A DNA stretch of 64,000 nucleotides from Xylona heveae TC161 (taxonomy: Eukaryota > Ascomycota > Xylonomycetes > Xylonales > Xylonaceae). The notes under the pieces were generated by a model that was not told where the DNA came from, ran no database searches, and saw only the letters and a program-made list of their open reading frames with translations. This document shows, in pieces, positions 36,600-49,366 of this stretch (the first letter of the stretch is position 1; each line of letters begins with the position of its first letter). Both the position numbers and the translations under genes were made by a program. The stretch covers positions 1,116,001 through 1,180,000 of the forward strand of contig NW_017264199.1 in assembly GCF_001619985.1 (NCBI RefSeq), read 5' to 3'.

Positions 36600-38362
36600 T
36601 TAATGCTCAGCACCAAACGCTGCAAGTGACCTTTGGCATTCAGCCAAAATGGCGGCTTGTCTACCAACTTCTCCAAGCCGACCAATGACTTGCTTGTTTC
36701 CGTCAGTAAAACCATAAAGAGCATAAGGAATTCCCACTTCTTCGCAAAACTCCACCACCAATTTCTGGGTCTGGCGTAAATTGTGGCGCGGGATCCGGGG
36801 AAACAAATGGTGGATGGCTTGGAATTGCAGACCACCGTGAAAGAAATCGAGCCACTCCGGGCAGTCAACGTCCATTGTGGTTCGCAGCATTTTCTGGGGA
36901 AAGGATTCCCGCTCGCCCAGGTCAGCGGTGCTCATGGCAAAGTGGCTGAGCGTGATTTGCACATGCACAGGCATGGTTACCATATGGCTGATCATGAGAA
37001 AGACGAAACGATTCCAGCCGTCAGGAATGCTCTTATAGAGCATTCCGTAGCCGAACCAAGTCCAAAAGAAGACCTGTCCCGCAATTTCGAGCCAACGGTG
37101 CCATCTTGCAATACCCTTGCGAGGTCCAAGGCCGCGAAGGAGATACTCCCAGCTGAGAGCATAAAGATTGAAACGCCCAAATGTCAGAATAGGATAGTAG
37201 AGAAAGTCTTGATACCGAATAAAGAATTTTGCAAAAGCGTCATATGTCATCGTGCGTTCGTAAAAGGTGCTGCGTAAGCTATTAAAAAATCGATGAGAAA
37301 TAGCGAAAAATGGTAGATGCTCAATATCGGGATCGTGCTCAGGCGAATTGGTGACAATGTGGTGAACATTGTGGTTTCGCTTCCACCATCCTATACTCAG
37401 GCCACCAAGAAAGTCTGCAATGATGATACCGAGTACCGAATCAATTTGGAAATCGTGGGTGATACCCATGTGGCCGGCATCATGGGCCGAGAACACGAGC
37501 TGATGCCAGAACATGCCAAGGAACATGGCGCTTGTGGCATACCAACCCCATCGAAGGAAAAGAAGACAGAGTCCGAAAAGGAGCGAATAACGGCTGAGTT
37601 CGATGAAATATGAGGAGTATCTGCACTGGTATAATCCTTCCTTTTTTATTCTCTCATTTAAGAGACGATACTTGTGAATAATCTCGTCTTGAACAGCCGG
37701 ATCCAAAGGAGGATACTTTGACAAATCCAATTCAATCTGCTCTTGGGTCCGCATGTCGAGATGGGACATTTTTGGTCCCGGCTTTGGGCTTTCTTCTTCG
37801 AGCGACGACCAGGATGAGACGGAAGGGTCCCGATGGGATGTTTTCGAGCTTTGTCTGTGTCGTAATCTTGTATTATTTTGGTCTGCGGGTTCGAAAAGAG
37901 GCGAAGATGGGATTGAGCTGTCGCGACTAGATGAAGTCTGCTCATTGTCGCACTCCTGCTCTGGCTCCGGTTCCTCTTCAGCACCCTCGACGTATTTTCT
38001 GAATTTACCACCCTGAATTGGGGGAACAAAATTCTCCCAACGGCCTTCAATCCTCCCAATCTGATAGGCGTTCATTTGTCGACGAGCTTCGGGAGAGTGC
38101 AGGCTAAGTTGACATTTAGTATGACGAAGGTTTATGGCAGCCTTGATCTCATTACTCACGCATTCACTTCATCCGTGGCATCGCGGCCGATCATATGCCT
38201 GATGGCAATGTCGCCGCCAGGATGATAGGGAAGCCAGGCATCGCACTTAAGGACTTTCTGATCGACGATAATAATGGTGCGGCCCTCTGCAATCAGGCTT
38301 TCGATTTGACGTCGACTAAGAACGGCATTCCTGCCCGTCCCTGAAACTGCGGCTTTGTCCAT
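36600..38362 (-). CDS. delta-8 sphingolipid (fatty acid) desaturase with cytochrome b5 domain
   Basis: Two exons, 38362-38160 and 38103-36600 (56-bp intron), give 568 aa. The N-terminal cytochrome b5 domain has the heme motif HPGG (about residues 47-50). A Ser/Glu-rich linker of roughly 90 residues follows, then a membrane desaturase with histidine boxes HDAGH (275-279), HNVHH (312-316) and QAIHH (496-500). The Q in the third box is typical of front-end b5-fused desaturases. Fungal enzymes of this shape insert the delta-8 trans double bond into the long-chain base of glucosylceramide at the ER. An in-frame ATG at 38443 would add 27 residues; I prefer 38362 because homologues start near the b5 domain. 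It lies in tandem with DIM-2, same strand. Confidence 0.93.
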
Positions 38363-39211
38363 ATTCTCAGGCCAACTCTCTAGAGAGTTTAAGCAATTGA
38401 AACGGTGAGGCCTAGACAAGATGAGGTCGTCTCTTTCCTTCAACCATCGACATTCAAAAAAGTGGATCTAGGGGTATGTGGCGAGGAGCAGGGAGGTCAA
38501 TGAAGGGCTGCCTGGTGCCTGGCTGGTGGTTCGATTGCAGCTGATCGGAACCTATCCATCAACCGACGCGCGAGGGGTGTTGCGTGGATTTCTCGGTATT
38601 CAAACCCGCCCAATCCAAGTATAAAGTATATCTACGGCTCTTATCTTGCAGCGTGGCGGGCATAGAGAGTAACTGGACATCAATCATAGATCATCTCGGT
38701 ACCGCTACTTGACCCTTCACCCTCACGCAAGGAAGTGGTGTTTTGACCACGACAACCGCATGAGACTGACGGGATATCATTCTTGCTGCCATTGAATATG
38801 TATCCGAGCTGTTGAACCTTTTATCACTGATATTGATATAATTATTGCATAATTCTAGCTATACAATGAATAGAGGTTCCATTTCCTAGGTATTCTTCAT
38901 CGCCATGCCTGTTCCTGAAGAGATAAAGCTGTTCTCTACGGAGGAACCAATCAAAGCTCCAGGTTGAGAAATCCGCCACGAACGTACCTTAATGATGATT
39001 GGTAGTTAATTATAGCCAATGAGATAGCGTTGATTTTTGAAGATGATCAGATTAGATTTCAATCAACCGTCTGCTCAACCCACCATAGACACCCCACATG
39101 TCACAGACATAGAAACGACTGCACTTTGTTTAATAGCTTTTGAATACCCATCTTAGACTTTGATTTATTAGAGGATAAGCCCCAGATTACTCTTTTACGA
39201 TTTAGTAGAAA
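38363..39211. other. divergent promoter region, desaturase / PGM2-type mutase
   Basis: 849 bp between divergent start codons. No gene seen. Holds both promoters; no specific site recognised. Confidence 0.5.
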
Positions 39212-41829
39212 ATGGGGTCTATCCAAGAATTGGCAGAGGATTGGTTGCGTTTAGATCAAGTAAATTACCCCGCTGCCGTCAATGGCTGCCGTCAAGCACA
39301 GACTCTGCGTTCTCAAACTCACGTTCGCAGGACCCTATCACAAGAGACGAGATTCAAAGCTTGGTGGATTCTAAAAACACCCAAGAGCTAGAAAAACGTC
39401 TACGGAAAAGTAATTAATTCTTTGTCACCATATGCTACCTTCAAGTGCAAAATCGTTTTCGAACCACGTGATCTGACAATATCAAACAGGAATAGCATTT
39501 GGCACAGCTGGTTGGTGCTCTTCTTGAGCTCTCTCTGTAGACTCATCGTGAAGGGGGCTCCTAATAATGCTTTGCTAGGCTTACGTGCCCGCATGGAGGC
39601 GGGATTTTCCCGCCTGAATTCATTGACAATCATCCAGGCCTCTCAAGGCTTAGCAGCCTATTTACTTGAGAATGCTCCCCACGCAAGAGCCAAAGGAGTA
39701 GTGATAGGCTACGATGCTCGGCATCAATCTGAGAAGTTTGCACGACTGGCCGCAGCTGCCTTCGTTGCCAAAGGCATCAAGGTGTGGTGGTACAAGTTGA
39801 CTGTCCATACGCCTCTGGTTCCATTCGGTGTAGGCCAGCTTGGAGCCGCGGCTGGAGTAATGGTCACCGCAAGTCATGTCAGTATCACCATTGGGAGCGA
39901 AATATTTTAGTAAACCCTTGCTGATTTAATCTTTGTCTTTCGCAGAATCCGTCCAAGGACAATGGTATGAGCCACTGAAGCATGATAACTGAGAATGTTT
40001 GCTTAAAATAACATTTTACATTTAGGCTACAAAGTGTAAGTGTTGACAGCATACAAAAATGAATACCAAGCGTCTCAGGACATGAGAAAGATATAGTACG
40101 GTGAAATTAACGAAGAGCAGGTACTGGTCAAATGGATGCCAGATCATTCCCCCGCACGACGTGGGAATCGCCCAATCAATTCTCAAAAACCTCGAGCCTG
40201 TATCATGGGACGCTGACACTGTCGACGAGAGCTTGCTCGTGGAGAGTATCCTTGGGCGTGTACGAGATGCTTATTACTCTGCCGTGACCCGGGTTGCCAC
40301 CAACGAGCTTTTGGACACCAATGCACCACGCTTTGTATACACGCCCATGCATGGCGTTGGTCTTCCGTATATGCAAGCCGTCATGGAGCGCCTCGGACTT
40401 GACGGCAATATGATCGTTGTTCCAGAGCAGGTGAGCGTGACCTCATACATTTCTTCCAAAGAAGCTAATACACTTTCCAATTGAAGCTAACGCTGTAATG
40501 GTCAGGCCGAACCGGACCCCGATTTCCCCACGGTGAAATTCCCCAATCCCGAAGAAAAAGGAGCCCTCGATCTGGCCATGGCAACCGCCGACCGTCATGG
40601 CATCAGTCTGGTTCTGGCCAGCGACCCAGATGCTGACCGTCTGGCCGTCGCCGAAAAAGTCGAGTAGGTTCCATCGTCTCTTTCTGTCTCCACCTTGATC
40701 GAATCCATCATCCCCCGCTGGACAAAGCACTAATTCTATTCGTCTACATAGCGACAAATGGCACGTTTTCACCGGCAACGAACTCGGCGTCCTGTTTGCC
40801 GCACATGTCCTGGAGAGCCTCGACCCGGACTACGACCGCTCCAAACTGGCCATGCTTTCATCCGCTGTCTCGAGTTCCATGCTCAGCGTCATGGCCGCAT
40901 CTGAGGGATTCCACCACACCGAGACCCTTACAGGATTCAAATGGCTCGGCAACGGAGCCTTGGATCTCGAAGAGCGCGGATACGATGCCGTATACGCGTA
41001 CGAAGAAGCCATCGGGTACATGTTTTCCAGCGTTGTTCATGACAAGGACGCACTGAGTGCTGCCGCCGTCTTCTTATCTGCCACTGCTACTTGGACGGCT
41101 ATCAACTTGACTCCCTTTCAGAAACTGCAGCAGCTGTATAAGCGCTATGGCTATTTCGCATCTGCAAATACCTATTTGATTGCCAACCCAGATGACCCTG
41201 GCTTGACCAATGCTTTGTTTGATCGGATCAGGGCGTTGGGAGGAGAGTCAGCTAAGACTACCGCTACCGCCGAAGCCGCAGTCGTCCCAGATCACACGAT
41301 CACAGATTCATACACGTACCCCAAGGCCATAAAGAGCGGTACTATTAAAGTTACAAGTTGGAGAGACTTGACTGTGGGATACGATTCCAGCAGACCAAAT
41401 TATTTACCTATCCTGCCCGTCTCCAAGGACAGTCAGATGATTACGTGCGAACTGGACGTGCCCGAGACGGACGGAGTCAAAGTCACAGTCAGAGGCTCAG
41501 GCACTGAGCCAAAGATTAAATGTAAGCCTGCACCTGTTGAACGCCGCTGGTCTCTGGTGCCCGCGCCGAGGGGAGGGACGGTTCCTTTTTTTTTTTTTTT
41601 TTTTCCCGGGGTGGGGGAGGGGTGGGGGAACGGTTTCTGTCTTTCTGGCGAAAAGGATGGTATCAAAGATCAGCAAATGAAATTTTGAACGCTAACTAGT
41701 AATACAACAGTCTATGTCGAATCCCGCGCATCTACTGCTGCCACTGCCCAAGCCAGCGCCGACGCCGTCGCGGCGGACATTATTAACGAATGGTTCGAGC
41801 CTGAAAAGAATGGGCTCACGAGGGCATAA
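39212..41829 (+). CDS. PGM2-type phosphoglucomutase/phosphopentomutase
   Basis: Ten exons (39212-39259, 39331-39409, 39490-39510, 39579-39877, 39946-39964, 40026-40035, 40121-40430, 40506-40663, 40752-41521, 41711-41829) give 610 aa. Alpha-D-phosphohexomutase signatures are present: RIAFGTAGLRARM, the catalytic loop TASHNPSKDNGYK with phospho-serine after TA, the metal-binding loop DPDADR, EEAIGY, and the phosphate-binding [17 protein letters not shown] and the spacing match human PGM2 and yeast Pgm3/Prm15 (interconvert ribose-1-P/ribose-5-P and glucose-1-P/glucose-6-P) rather than phosphomannomutase. It is cytosolic. Exons of 21, 19 and 10 nt are notable. The last intron (41522-41710) carries a run of about 21 T. 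It is divergent from the desaturase and convergent with the Ariadne-type gene. Confidence 0.93.
41587..41607 (+). repeat. poly-T run in the last intron of the PGM2-type gene
   Basis: Roughly 21 consecutive T followed by CCCGGGGTGGGGGAGGGG-like G runs. It lies mid-intron, well before the acceptor at 41710; position is approximate to a few bases. Confidence 0.7.
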
Positions 41830-43032
41830 CCTTCCATTCATTCCATCTTTTTTTTTATTTCCGTGAATCGTCCTCAAGCATTAATCTACTTGTCTCGTCT
41901 TTTGTCTCTGTTATCTGGTACCATCATTGCAACGTATCTCGTCTTTCTCTCCATGTTCGCTGGTCATCATGTCTAGTATAGCATCTCCATGTTCACTCGT
42001 CATCTCCAGTATAGCATCTTCATCTTCATTTCCGCCTTCATTTTCATCTTCATCTTTACCTTCGCCTTCACCTTCATCGTCATAGTCATCGTCATTTCTC
42101 TTCATCCTAATCTCAATCCATCTTACTCTCAATCCATGCTTACACTCTCAGTTCAATCACGGCATTTTTGCAGGGACGGGGGCATTCCTTTTGTAGACTA
42201 TCCTGATTTTATATATAGTTCACATTCACTTTTCACAACGAGCCAGAAAGAATTCATTGTTATATCCATACCATAGCATATCATATCATACATGCCCGAC
42301 GGTTGTACGTTTTACAGCTTTAGACCACTCCTACAAACTATCGAGGAAAAAAAAGGAACAGAAAGATGGAAAAAGTGAAAGAGAAGATAGATTCGACCCA
42401 AGCCATGATGCTAGTAGTAAGCTAAATTTTAGTTAAAAAAAAAGATATATAAAGACAAATCGGAAAAGAAATGAAGATATAAAGGGGAAAAAAGGAAAAA
42501 AGGGGGGAGAAAAGAAAAAGAAAAAAGAAAGAGAATAGAATGGCAATGAAATAAAACATAAAATGCATAAAATGCATAAGAAAATAAATAAAAAAAAAAC
42601 CCATTGTAGATCCTGCGAACCTGTTCCATGCAACCGTAACCACCCCTGCACCGCGCACCTGTTCCCGGCTCCGACTCGCCCTCTTCTTTTACCCCTTTTT
42701 GCATCATCCATGCCTTTCTTTCTTCCCAAGAGAAACCAACACGCTTTGTACCGTTGTGGCAATCCGCTGATATGCTAACACGCGGCTCGGCTCATACGCT
42801 GGCCATCAAAGAAGCTAGCTAAAGTCTTGAGCTTGAGCTGAAAAGAAAATTTCCTTGCTGGAAACGGCTGTGAGAAATGAGAAGAAGAAGAGGAAGAAGC
42901 AGACAAGAGCCAAGGGCAAAAATGAAGAAAGGAAACAAAGCAAATAAAAGCAAAGAATAAGAAGAAAATGAAATGTGCATTTGCATCAAAAAAAGATTTC
43001 TCTTATACGCTCAAAATTTTCGCTCAATCCAT
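41830..43032. other. convergent PGM2-type / Ariadne spacer
   Basis: 1.2 kb. It holds a tandem duplication and TTC/TCA-rich stretch (41949-42110), and a polypurine tract at about 42430-42545 (C/T-rich on the strand of the Ariadne-type transcript). No gene is supported. Confidence 0.55.
41949..42017. repeat. direct tandem duplication, units of about 36 and 33 bp
   Basis: Unit 1 (41949-41984) and unit 2 (41985-42017) both begin CTCCATGTTC and end AGTATAGCAT, with a few substitutions and a 3-bp length difference. Followed by TTCATCTTCAT-type trinucleotide runs. Confidence 0.8.
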
Positions 43033-44908
43033 TTACGCCGTGTTAATGTCTATGTTGAACTTCCATGATCCTAGAGCGGAAAGACTTGTCAGCGAGACCC
43101 CAAACACGAGAATAGTAAAGGAAATTAAAAAACGGAAAAACAAAGGAAGAAAAAAGGGGGGGACTTTTGACTCACCATTTTTTAAATTTTCGGCTGTATC
43201 ACTCAGTAGAATGATGCGCCGCTTGTTACAATACGATGTCTTGTCCATCATGTCGACCTTGAGTGCCGCGAGCTCAGAGGTGGGCTTTTCAAACATTTCA
43301 CTAAGATTCTCGACAGCCATTTCTAGGTCCTTTTGGTTGTCCTCGAAAATCTCGGTAAGATTGTTGCGTGCGAGGTAGTACGCAAACGCATACGTCCATT
43401 TCAGTGTCTGACGACACTGTTGAAGAGCTTGAGAAGCTGTATCGAGGAATTGCACCTCGATCCACGACATGCCTGATGAGCTCTGCAAGTTGGTCATCTT
43501 CTTCTCGGTCTTGAGATAAATGTCCTTGTCGAGCTTTGCCGACTGCTCGTGGTTGGCGTAGCGGTTGTAGTAGTGAAGGTACCGTTCAAGTGACTGGCGA
43601 GATTTCGCCTGCGCGTCTCGAGCATCGCTGCCAGACTTTTCCTCATACCGATTACAGTTATACCAGCTGGTACCATGCTCTGACCAAACCCCCATACAAA
43701 TCCAACAAAACTCGTTCTTGCATTTGCGACTGCATGGATTTTGTTAGTAAAATAAGAAACGAAAGAAGGAAACAATCCAATCAGTAGACTCACCAGGTCA
43801 TGTGGTTGCAGCCGCCATTTTTCTCAATGGTAGAATTGCATCTCGGACATTCCTTCGTATTGGCGGAGATCCAGTTCGCCGTTTCCGAGTCGTCCTCGCA
43901 CTTCTTCAACCACATCTTTACCAGCGCGCATGGCGTCGGCAGATGGTCGTTAAGCGTACATCCAAAGCAAAAGTAATGGCCGCAGTCGCAGCGGACAGTC
44001 GGAACGATCCGATTGAGGTCGCGCTTCTTAACACCACATTCTACAGCGTATATGCAATTTGGCGCAGGACACCACTTCAGGTTGTCCTTATCGTCCACAT
44101 ATGTCCTTGTCAAAAGCTCATGATATCTTTTCGAAAAGTCAGTAACCCCAAACGCACGTTGTAATCTAGATTCGCCGAAGTGACATACCTGTCCTTGAGA
44201 TCATCTTCTACAAGCAGCTCAAGCGTCTTTGAATCGACAATTCGACTACACCCATCTCCAGGGCATTGTATCCTAGCCGCTTCACCTTCCTCGCGTATCT
44301 TCTGAGATAGGTAATGCCGATAGCATTCAGCACAATACCGATGACCGCACTTCATAGCATAGGTTTCTAGACCAGGTTCATCTTCGCAGCAGATATCGCA
44401 GACGAACCCATCTACTACCATGGTCTTGGCCGGTACGGCCCCGGCCAATCCTAGCCCTGCCTTTTCTAGCACATCTTCAGGATGGTCCATATAGCCTTCG
44501 ATTAAGCGCTCTTTGTTCCATCTTGCATGTCGCAGCAGGATTGCTGTTGACTCTGGTGGTTGTCCTAGAATGGCCCCTACCTCATCAATCTGTTTGTCTT
44601 GATATTTTTGAATATCCCGAGGGCCAAACACATCGAAATCCACTTCATAAGGCTTTTTAGGCGCAGAAGTTATATCCTTGTCGTGTAAACCAAAATCGAG
44701 TGCCGGCTCGTCATCTTCAAACTCTATATGCAAAACCTCAACATTAGAATCCGCTTCGCAAAATTCGCTTTGAAACATAGTAGAGATAAATCAAAAAATC
44801 GTCCCACATACCTTCTCCGAAGCTCACCGAGTCACTCTCGTTGCCATCCTCGAAACCTCCCTCGCTCGACATCCCGCTCATAAACTCGTCCTCCGAGTCC
44901 GCGCTCAT
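43033..44908 (-). CDS. RBR E3 ubiquitin ligase, Ariadne type
   Basis: Five exons (44908-44812, 44723-44189, 44126-43794, 43729-43176, 43070-43033) give 518 aa. After an acidic N-terminus and a UBA-like region (about 70-115) come RING1 (CDICCEDE from about 141, CGHRYCAECY), the IBR (CPAPNC..CDCGHYFCFGC) and RING2 (CPRCNSTIEKNGGCNHMTC) with catalytic Cys about 317 in GGCNHM, then a helical Ariadne domain. RBR ligases take ubiquitin from E2 onto the RING2 cysteine before transfer; Ariadne members work with neddylated cullins. Splicing restores MTCRKCKNEFCW exactly. The frame stays open for about 75 codons upstream of 44908 without an ATG, so an extra 5' exon could extend the protein. Confidence 0.93.
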
Positions 44909-46456
44909 GCTTGTAGAAGTTTGCGGTGTTGTAGGCAGGACAGCAGTCGCGACCTTCTTGATGGGCTTATGTTCAGCCGAGAACTCGCCCGCAGAGACCT
45001 CGTTGTAGCTCCTCTTCCTAGTTGTGGGAGACGTGGTGGGCAAAATGCGGCCTGGTGCTTGACCCCGCAATGTACGAGAGTCGAGCAGCAGGACCGGGCC
45101 AAGGAAAGGTATGGAAAAAGATGATGGTCAGGCACCTAAATGTAGGTCGAGGATGATTCGTCAGTGACTTGAATTATCATGAGCCTCAAACAGGCAAAAT
45201 ATTGCCTCGAAGCCGTGAATCACTTCGCGTCCGGGCTTCAGCTCGGAACTGCGGCGATCCCCGGGCCCAGCGCTTTGCTATATCTTACCTATGATTTCAA
45301 ATAGGATCCTGAGGTATGCCGCGTGATGGACGGAGCCTTGGTGACAATCCCAATTGTTCCAAATTCGAAGCAGCAGATAAATGTCAGGCTTGCCACAGAT
45401 GGAAAGAAGTTTCCAGCCCTCAGACAGCGCACTCTGTGAACCAACTACCGCGCCGAAGCTGATCCGTTCTTCCAATATCCTAGGGATGCAAGAGCAAAAT
45501 CTATGGGCTGTCCTTTAAGGATATAGAGCCGTCTTCACCCGCCTATGACAACCTGTAAGTCTAGTGGCGGAGAGGATAAACGTTCGAGGGCAAAGACGAA
45601 CTCGATGTCGACGGGAGAAAGAAAGTCGACGAGGCAATAGGTCGAGCCTGCTGATCTCACAGGAGATTATATATGGAAATGCGAGGCGTTTCGAAGAGGT
45701 CGAGAAAAGCCCAAAGGGTGTTGAATCGCAAAACGGACCGGAGAGATCGCTCGGAACAAAGGAAACGGCGGAGGGCGACCGAAAGAAGTTATGGGGGCTG
45801 AAGAAGATTTCGTGTCGATTCTCTATTAAGTGTATGAGAAACCAAGCATGCATCGAGCGTTGCCTGTCTGGAGGCAAATAGTTTCACGAACGTTGTAGAG
45901 AGCCTCTCAAGCTACAAACCAGTGACTTCTCCCCGCTCTCGGAGATCAAGCAGAGGTTGGAAATGGGGGGTTATTTGATTTACCCGAGGAAATAAGATAT
46001 GTAGTCAAAACGTTGAAAAGGCTGCAAACTCTACTCGCTATTTTCAAGGAAAGGAGGATGTTGCCTAGGGAGAGCGCGAAATAGCGCGGTGGTTGACTGG
46101 TCGTAGCGGAGAGGCCGTGGGATGTGGTCATTCGGATAACATTCACCGATTGGGGAACTTCGCTCGCGGATGACGATGGTTGCCTGACTAAGCGGGATCG
46201 CCGAATGTGGCAAGTTTTGGATGAGAACGGGTATCGATAAGTCGATAAGGATTCGATAGAGACGGTCACATATTGCAGAGATCAGAGTGAATTTATATCA
46301 AAAGCACACTCTAAGTGACGAAAAGTCACACGTACAATCATCAGTATTAAGCATTATGCAGCTCAGTTGTGAGACGCGATATTGATATGCGCGAAATCAT
46401 TGTTGAGCCTCTCTATAAACTTTTTGAAATATATATACCAAAAACGACGAACAAGT
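44909..46456. other. Ariadne upstream / eIF2B epsilon 3' spacer
   Basis: About 1.5 kb. Besides the open in-frame stretch next to the Ariadne-type start, I find no gene; plus-strand 105-codon (45564-45881) and minus-strand 107-codon (45946-46269) ORFs have no domain and no splice partners. Confidence 0.45.
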
Positions 46457-49324
46457 CTATTCATCATCTTCCTCAGAGTCTTCCTCCTCGCTACTATCCT
46501 CCTCGGCATTGGCCAACCACTCAACAAACTGTTCCGTCTGGCTCCGAATCTTGCGCATCTCGGGGTCGGCACTTGAACGCTCGTCATTCCACCACTGATC
46601 AAAGGACTCCTCCTCAATCACCTCAAGATCATACAGTTCTTTTGCAGTGAAGAGAAGGATGCTATCACCCTTGGATTTTCCAATCAGGTCGCGCTGCATA
46701 AGTAGGAGGAAATCTACCTGATCCACCTTTTCTTCTTGGTTGCGGTCAAAGATGGTCCGCGTGATCAGATCTTTGTGATCTTTGAAGACTCGTGGCACGG
46801 CCTGGCTGACATTGGCCGATCCACTTTCCACCAGGTTGTGAATATGCTTGGTGAATGCGGCTGCCATGGCTCGTCGCATTTGGTGGTCAGACGCGTTGTT
46901 ACTCATCCGTAGGCCCATCATCTCAAGCTGGATGACATCGGAGGTGTCACCTCGTTGAAGGGAGTCGTAGATGCTAGACGCGGCGTCGTGGTGGAATTCG
47001 TCTTCATTGGCGTCTTCTGACGTCGTAGTAGCAAAACTGCTGGCAGCGGACCGCATGCGCTGCGGAGGTTCTTCTGATATCTCCGAGGTCATCGTAGAAA
47101 TGGATGAATCGGAAACAGCAAGGTTCGCCATGTTATAGACTTGGGCTTGTTAGCAATTCATTTCTATATTCAGGGCCTTTGGATTAATATTGAACTTACT
47201 CAGACCTGAAGACATAGCTCTTTCGTCTTCGTCAATGTCTTCGTCATCCGATTCTTCATAGTCGTAGCCTTCGCCACCGGGACCAACAATTTCTGGCTCG
47301 CTGGGAACAGAGACAAGAGCGTCGTCTGCGTCACGCTTCCGCTTGCACCTGGTAATGCGACTGATTCCAGAAACCTTGATGCCATCTGCAATGCGGACTC
47401 CATAAGAGATGAGGGCACCAGGCTCAACGCGACAATTCTTGCCAACGACAGCCTCGTTGGCAATGACTGCGTGTCGAACAACAGTACCGTCTCCGACAAC
47501 AGCATCATCCCAAATGTGCGAACCCTCGATGATAACGTTCTTGCCTATCTGGCACCTGCGCCCAATGATGCTCTTTCCTACCTCACTACCATCCCCGATG
47601 CTTGAACCCTGGCCAAGAATAGTACTCCGCTTCACCACACTAGAGCGAGCTAGCACAACACCATCCTCCTTGTAGATGTTGCCTCTCTGCAGACGATACG
47701 ATTGACCTCGCAGGAGGTTGCTATCTGGACAGAGCGGATAGGCCCAGCGGGAAACGATATCTTTACTGACAGCATCGTATGCATGAAGATCCTGCACTCT
47801 TGCAGCATAATGATCGTCGATAATATGCGTATGGATGGTCTTTCCGTTGAGCTCGTAGTCTTTGAGAACACCATGCAGGAAATGTTTCCGAGGCGATTCG
47901 TAGTCGAAGCTGTCTGTCCATAGAGCAAGCACATCAGGCGTACAGATGTCAATGTGGCAGTCAATCAGATCTTGGCGGACCTCAAGTTCGGAGTGGCCTG
48001 ACATCAATTCTGGTTCGATGTGAAGATAGCGGTCTTCCTGGCCTCTGCGCATTTCCTCGTAGTGGAGACAACGATCCTTAGTGGGATCGACGACGAACAC
48101 GGGGGTAACACCCTGAGCTTTTGTTCGGTGAGCGCCACCAGCTTCTCTGAGGATCATGGTCATGATGGCATTCTTGTCGGCTGCACGCCGCGCTCTGTGC
48201 TTAGCGATAGCCTCCTCCAAGGGAAGGTTGCTAACAACATCACCGCTGACAATGAGGAAATCTCCTGTGATGATATCACGATGGTCAAGGTCACGCATGG
48301 CATCGCCGACAGAGTGAGAAGTGGATCGAATAATGTCGAGACGGGTGAATGGCGAGGATGAGTGAGTCCATTTGGAGTTTCTAAGACTGTCAGTCAAAGT
48401 TGCTGGCACAATAAGTACTGTCCTTTCCGTACCTGATGTATTCCTCGACCTGGTCAGTGTGGGCACCGCAGTAGACAAAGATATCTGCAACACCAGCATT
48501 TGCTAGGAACTCAAACGTGTACTCGATGAGGGGAATGTTCGCAAGCGGAAGAAGACACTAGTTGCACAATGTCAGCAAAATGCAATTGCATCAACTTCTG
48601 TCGGTTGCAAACGTACTCTTGGTCTTTCGAGCGTGAAAGGTGTGAAACGGGTCTCGAAAGAGTCGGCGAGAACCTATTCACATTCAACTCATCAGCCAAA
48701 GCCTTAAAAAAGCAAACTGTCCTTTGTAACAAGGCCTCGCCACAAGTTCTTCATAGCAAAATACTCATGCGCTTCGCGCCATGCAGCAGCAGCAGTCACC
48801 ATAAGGAAAATAGCGATGCAAGAATTCTCAGACTCCGCGCAGCGCTGCAGCCAATAGCTCTCTGATTGGATTCTTTAGTTGATTCGCTCGATCTTAGTCT
48901 CGGAGCACAACTTCTCATTTTCGTGTCCCCCAATATCTATAGCGCTGGCGTGAAATATGTCTCTGTCACTCCACTACGAGGAAGGAACCGGAGCAGTTCA
49001 TTCCCCTCACACGGCACCCGTCGCCTCAGTTTCCGATTTCAGGATGCCGTTCGCTTCCATTTATTCAAGCCCAAAGGTCGGAGATACGGCTGCACTGACG
49101 GTTGTTATTGTCCCCGTCACGCGCTTCCGTACGTATTATGCAGATGTTGCCTTTTTACTTTTCCTTTGAGCGCTGCAGTTCTTTGGCTTGCTGCTTTCCT
49201 TCATAAAGTGCAAAGCTTGTGCTGCCATGTTGAGGCATATCCTCAAGGTCCAAGAACTTGGGTGGCTGGTTCTGCGCCAATACCTTGAGAAAAGCGAAAG
49301 TGACAAGGCGCCGATACTGCTCTG

Positions 49325-49366
<42 letters not shown>

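Noticed and set aside
48866-49288. 140-codon plus-strand ORF inside intron 1 of the eIF2B epsilon gene
   Set aside because: No domain, cysteine-rich chance translation; the intron explains the region.
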